Shown: positions 36,723 through 48,815 of the stretch, piece after piece | Layout: every line of letters starts with the position of its first letter | Numbering within the stretch: position 1 is the stretch's first letter | Program-made: the position numbers and the translations under genes | Notes under the pieces: model-generated | Database searches by the model: none | Told to the model about the DNA's origin: nothing | Seen by the model: only the letters and a program-made list of their open reading frames with translations | From: Apostichopus japonicus | Lineage: Eukaryota; Echinodermata; Holothuroidea; Aspidochirotida; Stichopodidae | Assembly: GCF_037975245.1 (NCBI RefSeq) | Contig: NC_092577.1 | Location: forward strand, 511,001-575,000 | Direction: 5' to 3' | DNA: 64,000 nt

Positions 36723-37559
36723 ACAATTGGTTTACTTGTTTCTTATGAACCAACTGCTTGTAGTTGAAAGTGAAGAGACTAAGCAAAAGAATGAATTTCT
36801 CTTATTTGGCTGACGACTCCTATGGCCCATTATGACACACATGATAATCTGCCATGGAACTAACCATGAACAGTTTTCTCATTTGTGACTGCTTCAACGC
36901 TAGCTTCATTCAGGTGATTCCATGTATACAACAGTAACATAAATTGCTTATTATTTGATAGATATGTAACTGTATTTATCTTCTTTGTTTATGGTGTCAG
37001 GTGTTCCAGATATTTCTTCTAAGTTTATCTGCCTTTGACCTAATTCATACTGTCTGCACAACTAATAACTGAAAATAATATAGAACTGAAATACAGTTTA
37101 TCCTTTTTGAGTGTGTTTTTGATTCATATTTGGATTTATATTTTTTGGAATATTTTTCACAGAGTTAATTGAGTTATTGTGTAACATGTTTTGCTAATTC
37201 TGGTTTGTCCATAAAGTAGCATATGTGACTTTATAATCACCCTTCCTGACATTTAATCAATGTCAGCACACAGTACTGTACATATAGTCTTTGTTTTTTT
37301 TATTCCAGAGCTGTACAATTAATGTTATAACACCAGCACCATGGCTACCAATTACCACCACCACAGTTTTACCGTTCTGCTGAAATTAACAAAGGGTGGT
37401 CTCTTCCTTGTTATAATATTACATGATCAGAGTTTCTTGTAATTTGTCTGCTAAAGAAAGTTGCTACAACTCATTTTCAAGGAAAGGTGGGTTTTGCTAA
37501 TTAACTCGAAAGAGGCTGGCCGGGCTCAAACATCAATTTCCGCTTGTTTCGAAAAGTGG

Positions 37560-38160
37560 CTTGTTGCTTGATTGATTTTACCATAAAGCCCCGGTGGACT
37601 GGTGATCCTGGTGTAGAAAACGGCGAGTGAAAATTCATCCGAATAAATCTAAGCTTTTAATCCCTTATTCCAATGACTCGACCGAGGACTATAGCATTAA
37701 TCTCTTCACGACCCACATCACCCCCAGCAAAGAAGCTGTTTACCTAGGAATCACCCTAGACAATTATAAGAAACATATTAATATCACTATCATAAAGCTT
37801 GGAGGATCCTAAACACTTGCAAGCTTAATTAATGTAAAGTGTTTTCCCCCACATATTTTATTACAAATGTTTAACTCAAAAACTTAAACCAATCATTACT
37901 TATGCCTCCTTAGTTGTAATAAGTCTCAAATTTCTCAATTGAACGTTATTAATAATAAGGCCTTTAGAATCTGCCTTAACATCCCTAATAGTTACATTGC
38001 TACCAGTAAGCTCCAGTTAAGCAGCAAACTCTTTACCACTTTTTTTTATCACCTACAGTATATTATTTCAAACAAAAAATGCTTAAAAAACACCCTCCTG
38101 CTTGACCTCCTGATCATAAATCCTATGCAAAAAAAAAGAGACAGAATTTTTTAAACTGGT
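37560..38160 (+). pseudogene. Relic of a non-LTR retrotransposon reverse transcriptase
   Basis: Broken plus-strand frames read KIHPNKSKLL...VYLGITLD, then SQISQLNVINNKAFRICLN, separated by stops. The order 'K..K...', 'YLGI.LD', 'L..INNKA.RI' is that of the C-terminal end of LINE reverse transcriptases (Jockey/CR1/RTE-like; clade not resolved). No intact ORF or ends are visible. Confidence 0.55.
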
Positions 38161-40460
38161 AGGAGGCTTCAGCCCTGGCAAAGGGAGGTCCTTTGTTTAG
38201 GAACCCAGTGAGTAGAGGGCTTGTGAGTCAAACGCCAGAAGAATAGACCTCTGGGGAAAGCCTTGTCACTGGGAACTATTTTTATTTTTCCTTTTTCTAA
38301 GGGTACATCCCGGCAGGATGGGTTTGCCAGGGGTGGAGCAACCTCCCATTATATTTACTAAGTAGTTCCAATTCCATTACTCCTTTATAGCTTCCAAATT
38401 AAGTGTGCTGCTCGTCTTCCTCTTCACTTGATTCACCAAACTGATATTGTCTGTTTTACCCAAAAATTCTAATTACCTGCAGGAGCCGTGCCTGGCTTCG
38501 AACAGCGGCAATTTTCATTCTGACCTTGCACCAGATCCAGTCACGTCGAAGCTCAACAATTTTGACCTGGAATCAGTTCAGTTCACAATGTAGCACACGC
38601 CCATTAATAGCCCCAGTGACTTACACACTAAATCACAAAGGAATGTGGTCTCTTAGTCTAGATAGAAGTTTTCACTAGCTAAACGCTACCCATCACTGGA
38701 TAGCTGACATGTGTGGCCTTTCATGGCACCATCAATTTTCCGTATCATGACCATGTAGATTTTTGCTATCCGAGCCGGACGTTTTCGTCACTTGTAAACA
38801 AAACTCTTCACTCAAGTAGTAAACAATTTTCGTACGCTGCTCCTGGTAACCTAAAGGGGTCTAAAATTGCCTCAATTTACACAATTTTCGCACCACATGT
38901 ACTTCCATTCATGCTCTTCAAAATGCAAACCACAATAAACCAGATCCTGATTGATAATGTATCAAAAAGTTGTTCTCCTACTGCGATTTGGCACTTTTCC
39001 TGAAATAGGAGAACATCCCGGCGGATTGATACAGACTCTACTAGGAGTGTACCACCACAAATTATTGATTGCTACGCTGAAAGCTACGATATGCACATTA
39101 TGAATAAACACAGTTGATGCCTGTGAGTTTAGCACCGTCGGTACCCTATTCTTCCTTTTAATTTTATTTGGCATTGTGTTTACTTTGTAATTTTCCAATT
39201 TTAGCGTTTCAATTATGTCGAACTATGGAGAGATTGCTGACTACGTATTAGTGTGGCTATCCTAGTCCCTTAATAGCGGAGCTAGCCTCGAGTCGAAGTT
39301 TTCACTTAGCTCGAACTGATGAGTCCCTGTGTGAGTTGGAGCCACGTCGGTTCCCTGATTTCTTATAGTTGAGTCATTCGATTCCCTGATCTAGCCTTCA
39401 TATTTACCAAACATAAATAATTGGCCTATAATTGTGAACATTCTACTTTTTCTTTCCAGTCATATTGTCGGTTGTTTCTTATTCATGGCTCATTTGTAAT
39501 TATTGATATTTAATAGTGCTCTCAGTGACCTCACCAGGAACTAGGTTCGCTTTAATCACTAATTTCTGGTTTGAGAATTGGAGCATGGGACTTGTTTCTG
39601 CTCCTTCAGTGGTTTTGAAACAACTTCGTTAACCAGCCATTTGCAGTGATGATGATTGAGAGTATTTCGTGTCGCTCAAAAATGTTCCGGTTTTGCCCCC
39701 CATGCCTGCTTCCCTCAAATGCTGCTGATTTTAAGCTAAGTTCTGGAAACAAATAACCGTTAAAGCCGCAAACCTTCAACGATCTCTTACCAAGGGCCTA
39801 TGATGGCCCACAGGTCAATATGTTCCTGCACTCGTAGCGCCAGCTTGTATTAGCCGGCATTAATGTGTGCCCAAAAATGTTATTTCGATTCGTTTGCTGT
39901 CCCACTTCCTCAAATGTCTGGCGCCGCTACTGTTTAGCATTGCTTGTCATTTGTGAAAATTTCGTTGGAAATTTCATAACGACAAACATAATAAAATGAT
40001 CACTGTAGTTGCCCTTAGACCGAATGTTTCCATATCACTGTACACAACACCAAAGACTACAGCACATCGATATACGTTTGCCCGCACCGTGCGTAGTGAA
40101 TCCATAAAACGCCCCCATGTTTTCATAATTACAAAGTAATGTGTTATTTTGATTTTGAACTATACTAACAAGTATACAGTACTATGTAAATATTATTCGT
40201 ATAAATATAAACACTGAACTTTGTCAATGATAATTCTGTAAAATTGTGTTATTTGGTGGAAATAATAGATGAATGGAAAAGAATTAATACTTTGACCACT
40301 GCCATGTAAAGTCCACGCTGGTCCTCGTTGTCACAGGCCAGTACGCAGTTTTTAGTTTCATATCCTTTCTACGAGTTGCAATGTGGTCCTAAAAGCTTCG
40401 AAGGTGTTGCGTAAATGGCGTGCCGTACTGTCATGAGTAAATAATGAGTTAGATGATGTC
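38160..40460. other. Intergenic region without recognisable genes
   Basis: Unique-looking, mixed-composition DNA between the retrotransposon relic and FBXO5. I see no supported ORF, RNA gene or array. The longest open frames have no recognisable motif. Confidence 0.5.
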
Positions 40461-40463
40461 AAA

Positions 40464-40472
40464 CCGCGCGAA
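40464..40472 (-). promoter_or_regulatory. E2F-like site upstream of FBXO5
   Basis: CCGCGCGAA, which on the minus strand reads TTCGCGCGG, close to the E2F consensus TTTSGCGC. It lies ~600 bp before the coding start and near the likely untranslated first exon (a donor-like GTGAGTAT follows at about 40563). Vertebrate EMI1 is an E2F target; the same control here is inference. Confidence 0.4.
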
Positions 40473-41067
40473 TTACAAAAGAACGCTATCCTGTTCCGAT
40501 ATGATGCCCAACGTTTGAAGGAAAAGAATGTTTAAAGGACCGTACGAATATTGGATGGTTTAGTGAGTATATTTTCTTTTCATTTTAAATACAAAAACAC
40601 ACTTTAAGTGGATAACACCGCTATATTAAACCTCCAGTCATTTGATAGCTACGAGGTCCATTATAAGGCCTTAGTACAGTAGGCCTAACGTTAGGCTTCG
40701 GGCACAGTCGTTCCAATGCAAGTCTAGTTTGTAGGCCGAGAACTATGTTGGTTATGCTTAGGCCTACATACTATATGTGGCATACGTTGGGAGCGCCTCC
40801 GGCCTATAATAATAGTAATACTGTTACTAAGATACATAGTATAATTTCGTAGTCTAAGATTAGGGTCAACTTAGTTTCCATTCACTAATGCAAATTGGTT
40901 AATTTTACAGTGCCTGTTGCAAAGAAAATTATGGTTTGATATGCAATTTCTTATTGCCTGTGTTAAACATGTACATCACCCATGTTGCTTATTATTTTAT
41001 AATGCAAAAAGTCATCTTGTTTCTTCTTTGTTACATTACAGACTGTTTTGTTCTTAAATACTGAAGT

Positions 41068-44000
41068 ATGACTGCTACATGTTTAATCCTAAAGAAACCC
41101 TCCATGGAATCTCAAAATTACTTACTGACTGGAGGATGCTCTGGGAATCATCCATTATTTCCTACCAACCCAGATGAACCTTCACTTTTGACAGAAATAG
41201 AGAAGCTCTTTGGTGAGGATGAAAAACAAGTGGAAGAACGGCCAAAGACAGGAGTATACTTTCACACATCACCGTTTAATTCCACCCAGAAGTCGAGCAG
41301 AAGAAATTCATTTCACTGCCGTGTGCCATCTAGGGAATGGTTTAAGCTCTCTCCAAAGTCCAAATTTCAAAGGAAATCAAAGAAAATGGCAAAACTCTAT
41401 CGAAATAAAAGTGACTCTCATCTCCATCATTGGGGTCTGTGCAGCATTAAAACATTTCCAACTCTTACCAAAGAACATTCTTTCAAAAGCTTGATTATTC
41501 CATTTACTCCTGTGGCCAAAGTTCAAAGACAGTTATTTACTCCAGACTCCGGCTACGATAGCACTTTGGAAGACGTCAATGGAAATTCAACACCACGAAG
41601 ACCAAAATATATCATCGGTAGTCATATTAGATCCAGTAAATTAGACATAGTCCATGAAATACAGAAGAGGGTTCCAGAGTTGATAACTAAAATTCTGGTT
41701 TATTTATCAGAGAAAGATCTAACAAGGTGAATAACGCACATACCTTTATTTCAGAGCTACAGTAAGTACAGTATGTTTGAGTGGATAAATGCAGTGGTAT
41801 TTAGAAGCAATTAGACCTAGCATCTGGAAAGCCATGGGGGCAAGATCTGGCCACGTATGGTATAATAAGGAGGGTTAAATTCATCACAGGAGAAATTCAC
41901 AGATTTCCAACATCTGACATATCAACAACACTGCAAGGCAGCAATTTTGAATAGGTCAAGAGAATCTAGTTTAGGTGAGGTGAGTGTGGGGCAAACACTC
42001 TAATTGCTACAACATACCTTCAACTCTTTGGCTTTTAAACCTATGTGCAACCATCAAGCAACAAGTCATGCAAGATCTATTGATAAAGATACTTTACTAG
42101 TCTACAGATGCTCAGCAGAAATACGAACATTAATTTATTTTATTTTTTATTTATTTCAGTTTTGTTTGGGTTTCTAAATGCTGGAGGGAAGTTTTAAGTC
42201 ATGAAAGAAGAGACGATGACAGAAGGTTGGCATATGTTAAGAAGAAGAAGAATGAATTTCAAGCAAAGAAGGTAAGAGGCCGTACCCTGGCTGGTTAGAG
42301 GCTGTACCCTGGTTAGATGCTGTACCCTGGCTGGTTAGAGGCTGTACCCTGGCTGGTTAGAGGCTGTACCCTGGCTGGTTAGGGGCTGTACACTGGCTGG
42401 TTAGAGGCTGTACCCTGGCTGGTTAGAGGCTGTACCCTGGCTGGTTAGAGGCTGTACCCTGGCTGGTTAGAGGCTGTACCCTGGCTGGTTAGAGGCTGTA
42501 CCCTGGCTGGTTAGAGGCTGTACCCTGGCTGGTTAGAGGCTGTACCTTGGCTGGTTAGGGGCTGTACACTGGCTGGTTAGAGGCTGTACCCTGGCTGGTT
42601 AGAGGCTGTACCCTGGCTGGTTAGAGGTTGTACCCTGGCTGGTTAGAGGCTGTACCCTGGCTGGTTAGAGGCTGTACCCTGGCTGGTTAGAGGCTGTACC
42701 CTGGCTGGTTAGAGGCTGTACCCTATCTGGTTAGAGGCTGTACCCTGGCTGGTTAGAGGCTGTACCCTGGCTGGTTCACCCATAGGGAAACCACATGAAG
42801 GGGTCACAAGCATATGACGGTTTGGAATAATAACTCAGAGGTAATTGAGGGTAGCGAAAACTTCCAAAGGAAACTTTCCAACTAACAGGCATTTGGCAAA
42901 TGAAACTAAGACAGCTATTTGTCCAATTTCAGAGAGTGGAGCCCACTTTCTGGGGTGGGGTTGGGAGTGGGATGTGACTTGGACCACTATTTGCCCCACT
43001 TCAGACAGTGGAGCCGGCTTTCTGAGGTGGGGTTGGGAGTGTGGTTTGACTTGGACAGCTATTTGCCCCACTTCAGATAGTGGAGCCTGCTTTCTGGGGT
43101 GGGGTTGGGAGTGGGATGTGACTTGGACCACTATTTGCCCCACTTCAGACAGTGGAGCCGGCTTTCTGAGGTGGGGTTGGGAGTGTGGTTTGACTTGGAC
43201 AGCTATTTGCCCCACTTCAGATAGTGGAGCCTGCTTTCTGGGGTGGGTTGGGAGTGGGATGCGACTTGGTAGTAGAGTAGGCTGAAGGACAGGTAGGTAA
43301 AGGTTTAAGGTTCCTTTCTGTTCAATGCAAATCATGTTCTACCTCACCTGTTATTTCAAACAATACAGATTAGCTGGAAGTAAATATCTCAACTTAATCT
43401 TTTCATTCTCCGAACAGGAAAATCTTGCTCACGTCGACCATCAAAACAAATCAGTGACTCGGTCTTCTCTCCTGTTTGGTGACATCCAGGAAACAGCTAA
43501 ACCTCAGAGGTTGCAGGCATCGTCGTCATTCTTATCTTCTAACAGTTTAAGGTCTTCCAGACACGAGGAATTTTGGCAGGTACTGAATAAGAACTATAAT
43601 ATGTTTAATGGATGCTTTAGAGCCAGATACTGAATAGTAACTATTGAGTGTTCAATGGATACTTTAGAGTCAGGCACTGAATAGTAACTATTGAGTGCTC
43701 AATGGATGCTTTAGAGCCAGATACTGAATAGTAACTATTGAGTGTTCAATGGATACTTTAGAGTCAGGCACTGAATAGTAACTATTGAGTGTTCAATGGA
43801 TGCTTTAGAGGCTTGCATGTGATATATCTGGTTCTACGATACTTTGCTTTTTACTTTCTCAAGAGTGGGGAGGGAGAGAGGGGTACCATTTAGCATATAC
43901 ACATCATCGTTATGGTAATTTATTGGAATAGTGATGCTGATTCCTTACAAAGTGGTGACTCACAACAAGTCTTGCTCTTCATTGAATACATTTTTTAAGC

Positions 44001-44258
44001 CATTTCCTCTTTGTGTTCTTTCTTTCAAAGGCAAAGCAATCTCTACGAGATGGGGAGATGCTGATGAAATGTCACTGTGGATCTCCTGCTACAATCTCGT
44101 CATCCATCTCAAAGGCTACGTGCAATAAATGTCAGTCTAATATCTGTACCAACTGTGGGTCTTGTTACCATGGCAACAAGCCATGCCAGAAATCCTCACG
44201 TATCAGTGGGAGTGGGATATTGACCCCAACAAGTCGCAGAAACTTAAGAAGACTCTGA
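41068..44258 (+). CDS. FBXO5: FBXO5/EMI1, F-box inhibitor of the APC/C
   Basis: Coding exons 41068-41726, 42160-42271, 43418-43579 and 44031-44258; 386 aa. An in-frame TGA two codons upstream fixes the start, and an acceptor at 41040 indicates an upstream non-coding exon. Visible in order: a DSGYDS motif (about 160-165), matching the beta-TrCP phosphodegron DSGxxS; a short F-box (VPELITKILVYLSEKDLTR then FVWVSKCW, about 206-230) for SKP1; a Cys-rich zinc-binding region (CHCGSPA ... CNKCQSNICTNCGSCYH ... C); and the terminal RRNLRRL, identical in form to the RL tail by which EMI1 docks on the APC/C. It blocks APC/C with CDC20 or CDH1 during S/G2. Two of its introns begin with arrays made from their own splice donors. 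Confidence 0.95.
42270..42775. repeat. 22-bp array seeded by the FBXO5 intron 2 donor
   Basis: About 23 copies of 'ggttagaggctgtaccctgg' + 'ct'. The first unit is the donor itself: GGTAAGAGGCCGTACCCTGG at 42271. In the copies GTAAGA has become GTTAGA. Confidence 0.93.
42925..43270. repeat. ~69-bp repeat in a 138-bp higher-order pattern (FBXO5 intron 2)
   Basis: Five units of 'tatttgccccacttcagac' + 'agtggagccggctttctgag' + 'gtggggttgggagtg' alternate between two variants (gtggtttgacttggacagc and gggatgtgacttggaccac). Open frames on both strands are repeat artefacts. Confidence 0.85.
43579..43810. repeat. 47-bp array seeded by the FBXO5 intron 3 donor
   Basis: Units start at 43581, 43628, 43675, 43722 and 43769 (TACTGA/CACTGA). 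The first contains the true donor CAG|GTACTGAATA. Later copies read AGATACTGAATAG or AGGCACTGAATAG, so GT is lost in each. Odd and even copies alternate, giving a 94-bp higher-order unit. Confidence 0.9.
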
Positions 44259-44469
44259 CCAAATATCGTGTTCAGGTCAAAAATGATAATGTATCCTGCA
44301 ATATTTATATTAGTATACAGCTGACAGCTGAATGTTGAGAAGAGTAAATAGAATATTAATATTGATGGATCATATAGAGAGGTTCTTGAAATATATCAAC
44401 TCTAAATATCATTGACGTGGTGATAGATTGCTTTAAATCAAACCACTTTAATGATCAGTGACTCATCCA

Positions 44470-44475
44470 AATAAA
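44470..44475 (+). terminator. Candidate poly-A signal of FBXO5
   Basis: AATAAA about 210 bases after the stop codon; another AATAAA follows at 44664-44669. Confidence 0.5.
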
Positions 44476-44954
44476 TGCTTTATAGTCGATAAGATTAAAA
44501 TTAGCAGCAACAGCTGGGCAGTATGTATATACAGCAGTATTACTACAAATACCATCGAATGTTACAAGGAATCAAACTTCATTCTCTTGTGTGCAAACTT
44601 TTGCCAATAATTGCGATTCTTTCAATGGTAATATCATATTTTTGTATATTTGCCATAGTTGTTAATAAAGAGGTTCAAGGGTACAAGAAAATGTAAAATT
44701 TTAAGATGAAGGTTGTTTTTTAAACTTTCCAGAGATTTTCTACAAGGTGTACTTTAAGACTGTGATCTGGAACTCTGTTGGACAATTAATGCTAAGTGTC
44801 GACTGTGTAATAGAGATTTTGTCCAGTGGCAGGCTAGGTGATACTAAATATTCATTGGAAAGCCTTGGACTGTCTTAAAGGTATTAACATTCGTTTATGT
44901 CGTCAGTGACTTCAACAGAGAAACTTGGCTAAAGAGAGGAGGGCCAGTATTTCC

Positions 44955-45700
44955 TTTTTCGATTGCTAGGGAGTAACTTCATATTATAGTAGCTAGGGAG
45001 TAATTTCATATTATAGTAGCTAGGGAGTAACTGAATATTATAGCAGCTAGGGAGTAACTGAATATTATAGTAGCTAGGGAGTAACTGAATATTTTTGTAG
45101 CTAGGGAGTAACTGAATATTATAATAGCTAGGGAGTAATTTCATATTAAAGTAGTTAGGGAGTAAACTGAATATTATAGTAGCTTGGAGTAACTTCATAT
45201 TACAGTAGCTAGGGAGTAACTTCATATTATAGTAGCTAGGGAGTAACTTTATATTATAGTAGCTAGGGAGTAACTTCATATTACAGTAGTTAGGGAGTAA
45301 ACTGAATATTATAGTAGCTAGGGAGTAATTTCATATTATAGTAGCTAGGGAGTAACTTCATATTATAATAGCTAGGGAGTAATTTCATATTAAAGTAGCT
45401 AGGGAGTAAACTGAATATTATAGTAGCTTGGAGTAACTTCATATTACAGTAGCTAGGGAGTAACTTCATATTATAGTAGCTAGGCAGTAACTTCATATTA
45501 TAGTAGCTAGGGAGTTATTGTATATTACAGTAGCTAGGGAGTAATTTCATATTATAGTAGCTAGACAATAACTTCATATTATAGTAGCTAGGGAGTAACT
45601 TTATATTATAGTAGCTAGAAAGTCATTTCATATTACAATAGGTAGGGACTCTAGGGAGTTAACTTCATATTTTAGTTGCTAGGGAGTACTTATCTGTTAC
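44955..45700. repeat. 24-25-bp array between FBXO5 and TSEN34
   Basis: About 30 copies of 'tagtagctagggagtaactt' + 'catatta', decaying to 'ttgctagggagtac' remnants as far as 46060. Intergenic; its minus-strand frames are artefacts. Confidence 0.9.
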
Positions 45701-46594
45701 GGTCACTAGAGATTAGTTTCACAACACGGTTGCTATGGAGTACTTTTTTGTTATGGTCACTAGTGCATACTTAATATCTTGGATTCCGGTTACAGCTGGA
45801 GTATATTTTGTAATTTGGTACCGCTTTCTTGGTAATGGAATACTTTCCTGTTTTGGTAGCAAGAGGGTGGAAGTTTTTTATCTTGCCCTATGTAGTAGTC
45901 TCTTGTTATGCTAAGGCTTTTAATGAGTACTCTTGTGATGGCCACTAAGGGAGTACTCTCTTGTTCACCAGAGAGTACTCTTATGCTATAGTTGCTAGTT
46001 AGCATTGATCCTGTTCTGATTGTCTGGGAGTAGATGCAGTCTATGGTTGCTAGGGCTGTCTCCCTTTCAAACTTATTTAGCTTTTTGTTTTTTGCTGGTC
46101 AAATAAAGTGAACAACCTTGCTGTAACTGTGAAGCACTTCAGAGAAATTTCTAGTGAAGAGTCATCGGTAGGCACAACAAGTTACTAAAGTTAAACTAGG
46201 GGTCAGAAACCTACAAATGCTATGCACTGCATGTTGGATGGGACCACCACTACTTTTCTCTATGTAGGTAAAATTTGTAAGAAATAACTAAGGATTTTAG
46301 TACTTCAAACCATATTTTTGAGTCCTTTCATTGTGTAGTAATACTAAGTGTTATTGGTTGATTGTACTGTTTGATAATTAACTTCACCTTGAATATTTTA
46401 ATCTTTTCTATCCATGATACAACTTTTTACAAATCAAACTAGAGAATGTTTAATAAACCAAATATTACCTTTTCAACCATAATTAAATTATTTGTTTACT
46501 TCCAATTATTTAGTTTCTTCTTTGCTAGTAAATGCCAATTCCAAACAAGAAGTGGAAAGACGAGGAACATGAAAGCAACATTAATGTCTGCTTA

Positions 46595-46790
46595 TTTGAG
46601 TGTTAACTACCATGGTCCCCTCTCAATCCCACAAGTCACATGTTAATTCTATACCATGGTCCCCTCTCATATCCCACAAGTCACATGTTAATTCTATACC
46701 ATGGTCCCCTCTCAATCCCACAGGTCACATGTTAATGCTATACCATGGTCCCCTCTCAATCCCACAGGTCACATGTTAATTCTATACAGC
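46595..46790. repeat. ~43-bp tandem repeat, four copies
   Basis: 'taccatggtcccctctcaat' + 'cccacaggtcacatgttaat' + 'tcta'. Intergenic, no coding content. Confidence 0.85.
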
Positions 46791-47850
46791 AGGACTCCTC
46801 CAAACCAATGTAAGTTCAAGCATTATCTGTAAGTTCAAGCATTATCTGTCTCTGTCATTATCTGTCTACCCTTCCCCACCTCATTTGGTTCACTCTTTCT
46901 CATGTGAACTTTAAGACAGTTATTCAATGTTTCAGAAGTCTTTCTGAGTAACCCACATGATGCTTAATTGTTTAAATTACATTATAAAAGGAGCGAACTT
47001 GAAGATTGACTTGGTAGGATAAGCAGTTTATAATTGATCCATGATAAACTTATACAATGGAAACAAAGTAAAATCATACAATAGAAACAAAGGAAATTCT
47101 TTGCATTCAATGAAGGTTTACATAAAGTCCTATCACACAGCAGAATCTATTGTAAAGGCTACATAATCATTTCCATTGTAGATGTTAGTGCAGTCCTTGT
47201 TTGACATAACAGTAAATTCTGCAGAAATACCCAAGAAAGTGCGTAAATTGTGATATTTTACTTTTCTCAACAGCAGAAGAAGTTGGGAACTTGATAAATT
47301 TGCTACTTTTACGAGCTCTTTCTTATATTTTAATTTTTTAATGAAGTCACTTGACCACACTTTATCAACATAAAATAACACCTGTTAGACCTACACTTCA
47401 AGGTTACATCACCAATTTCAGGAAGCAAATGCTATCTTTGGTGTAGCCAATATTATGTACTTTTGAAAATTGCGATATCAATGACAAATACTGTAAGAAG
47501 AACGTGTTTGTTCAGTTACTATGTTAATTGTAGCTCTTTGGTATAAAATCATTTGTGAATATGTAAAGCTCTTTCCACAACTCCCAGGACAATATTACAT
47601 GACATAAGTCCAATTCAAGGATTGAAATGCCTTTCCAGCAAAATAGAGCATTTAAATTAACTTTTTAAATTTTCTCAATTCTGCAACTTTAGGGAACTTT
47701 ATTTAATATGTTTAAACAAAAGGTAACTTTTTAAATAACAAAAGGGTTCACGTTACTTTAAGGAAATGATTTTTTTTTTTAAATTTAATTATGGCAAAGG
47801 TGTATGTATTTTGAGGTTTCTTCACAGAACTGAGAGGACATAATCCCCTG
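46790..47850. other. Intergenic AT-rich sequence, nothing recognised
   Basis: Between two arrays. It may include the distal 3' UTR of TSEN34 (minus AATAAA at about 47698-47703). No ORF with recognisable motifs is seen. Confidence 0.4.
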
Positions 47851-47854
47851 TGTT

Positions 47855-48240
47855 CCCCTGACTCCACCACCCAGACTTAAAATGTTCCCCTGGCTCCACC
47901 ACCCAGACTTAAAAATGTTCCCCTGCCTCCACCACCCAGACTTAAAATGTTCCCCTGCCTCCACCACCCAGACTTAAAATGTTTCCCTGCCTCCACCACC
48001 CAGACTTAAAATGTTTCCCTGCCTCCACCACCCAGACTTAAAATGTTCCCCTGCCTCCACCACCCAGACATAAAATGTTCCCCTGGCTCCACCACCCAGA
48101 CTTAAAATGTTCCCATGCCTCCACCACCCAGACTAAAAATGTTCCCCTGCCTCCACCACCCAGACTTAAAATGTTCCCATGCCTCCACCACCCAGACTTA
48201 AAATGTTCCCCTGCCTCCACCACCCAGACTTAAAATTTTA
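47855..48240. repeat. 32-bp tandem repeat, ~12 copies
   Basis: 'aaaatgttcccctgcctcca' + 'ccacccagactt' downstream of TSEN34. Confidence 0.9.
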
Positions 48241-48554
48241 CTCCAAAGAATAGTAAGTAATTCCATGCAATGCTTGGTCAAGGTGAAGATTATTAAATCA
48301 AACTTTTTGATTGGTACAAAATTATATTCCATTGTCTTATGTAGATTTCAATCAGTTGCAGTATAATAACAGCTTCTCAAAGTTGGTCAGAAGAGATATT
48401 TTTTGAACAATCAAAATGTTTGTAATCTAGAACTGAATCTATTCTGATCTGTAACATCCCTTAGCTGTACTCTTTACCTCCCCTTTGAGACACATGACCA
48501 TAAATAGAGGGACAACAATGAGAACCTGTGCAGTATATCCAGACCACTTGGTAG

Positions 48555-48815
48555 TGACACAGACCTCACATTTCCCTGGTAACCGCTCATATTCCAGACC
48601 ATTTGGTAGTGACACAGACCTCACATTTCCCTGGTGACCGTTCATATTCCAGACCACTGAAGGGACATAGACCTCACATTTCCCTGGTGACTGCTAATAT
48701 TCCTGACCACTGAAGTGACACAGACCTCACATTTCCCTGGTGACTGCTCATATTCCAGACCACTGGAGTGACACAGACCTCACATTTCCCTGGTCATCTA
48801 AGGAACAGAGAAGTA
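48555..48815. repeat. 53-bp repeat containing the last codons and stop of TSEN34
   Basis: Five copies (AGACCTCAC at 48561, 48616, 48669, 48722 and 48775). The copy at about 48748-48800 is the genuine end of the coding region (minus strand: QGNVRSVSLQWSGI, stop). The other four lie downstream in the presumed 3' UTR and still read partly as the same peptide. Confidence 0.9.

Noticed and set aside
38713..39003. 96-aa plus-strand frame
   Set aside because: Starts at a non-ATG codon and has no recognisable domain; length is expected by chance.
42835..43335. Paired 146- and 166-aa frames on opposite strands
   Set aside because: Both run through the 69-bp repeat of FBXO5 intron 2; no motif or splice support.
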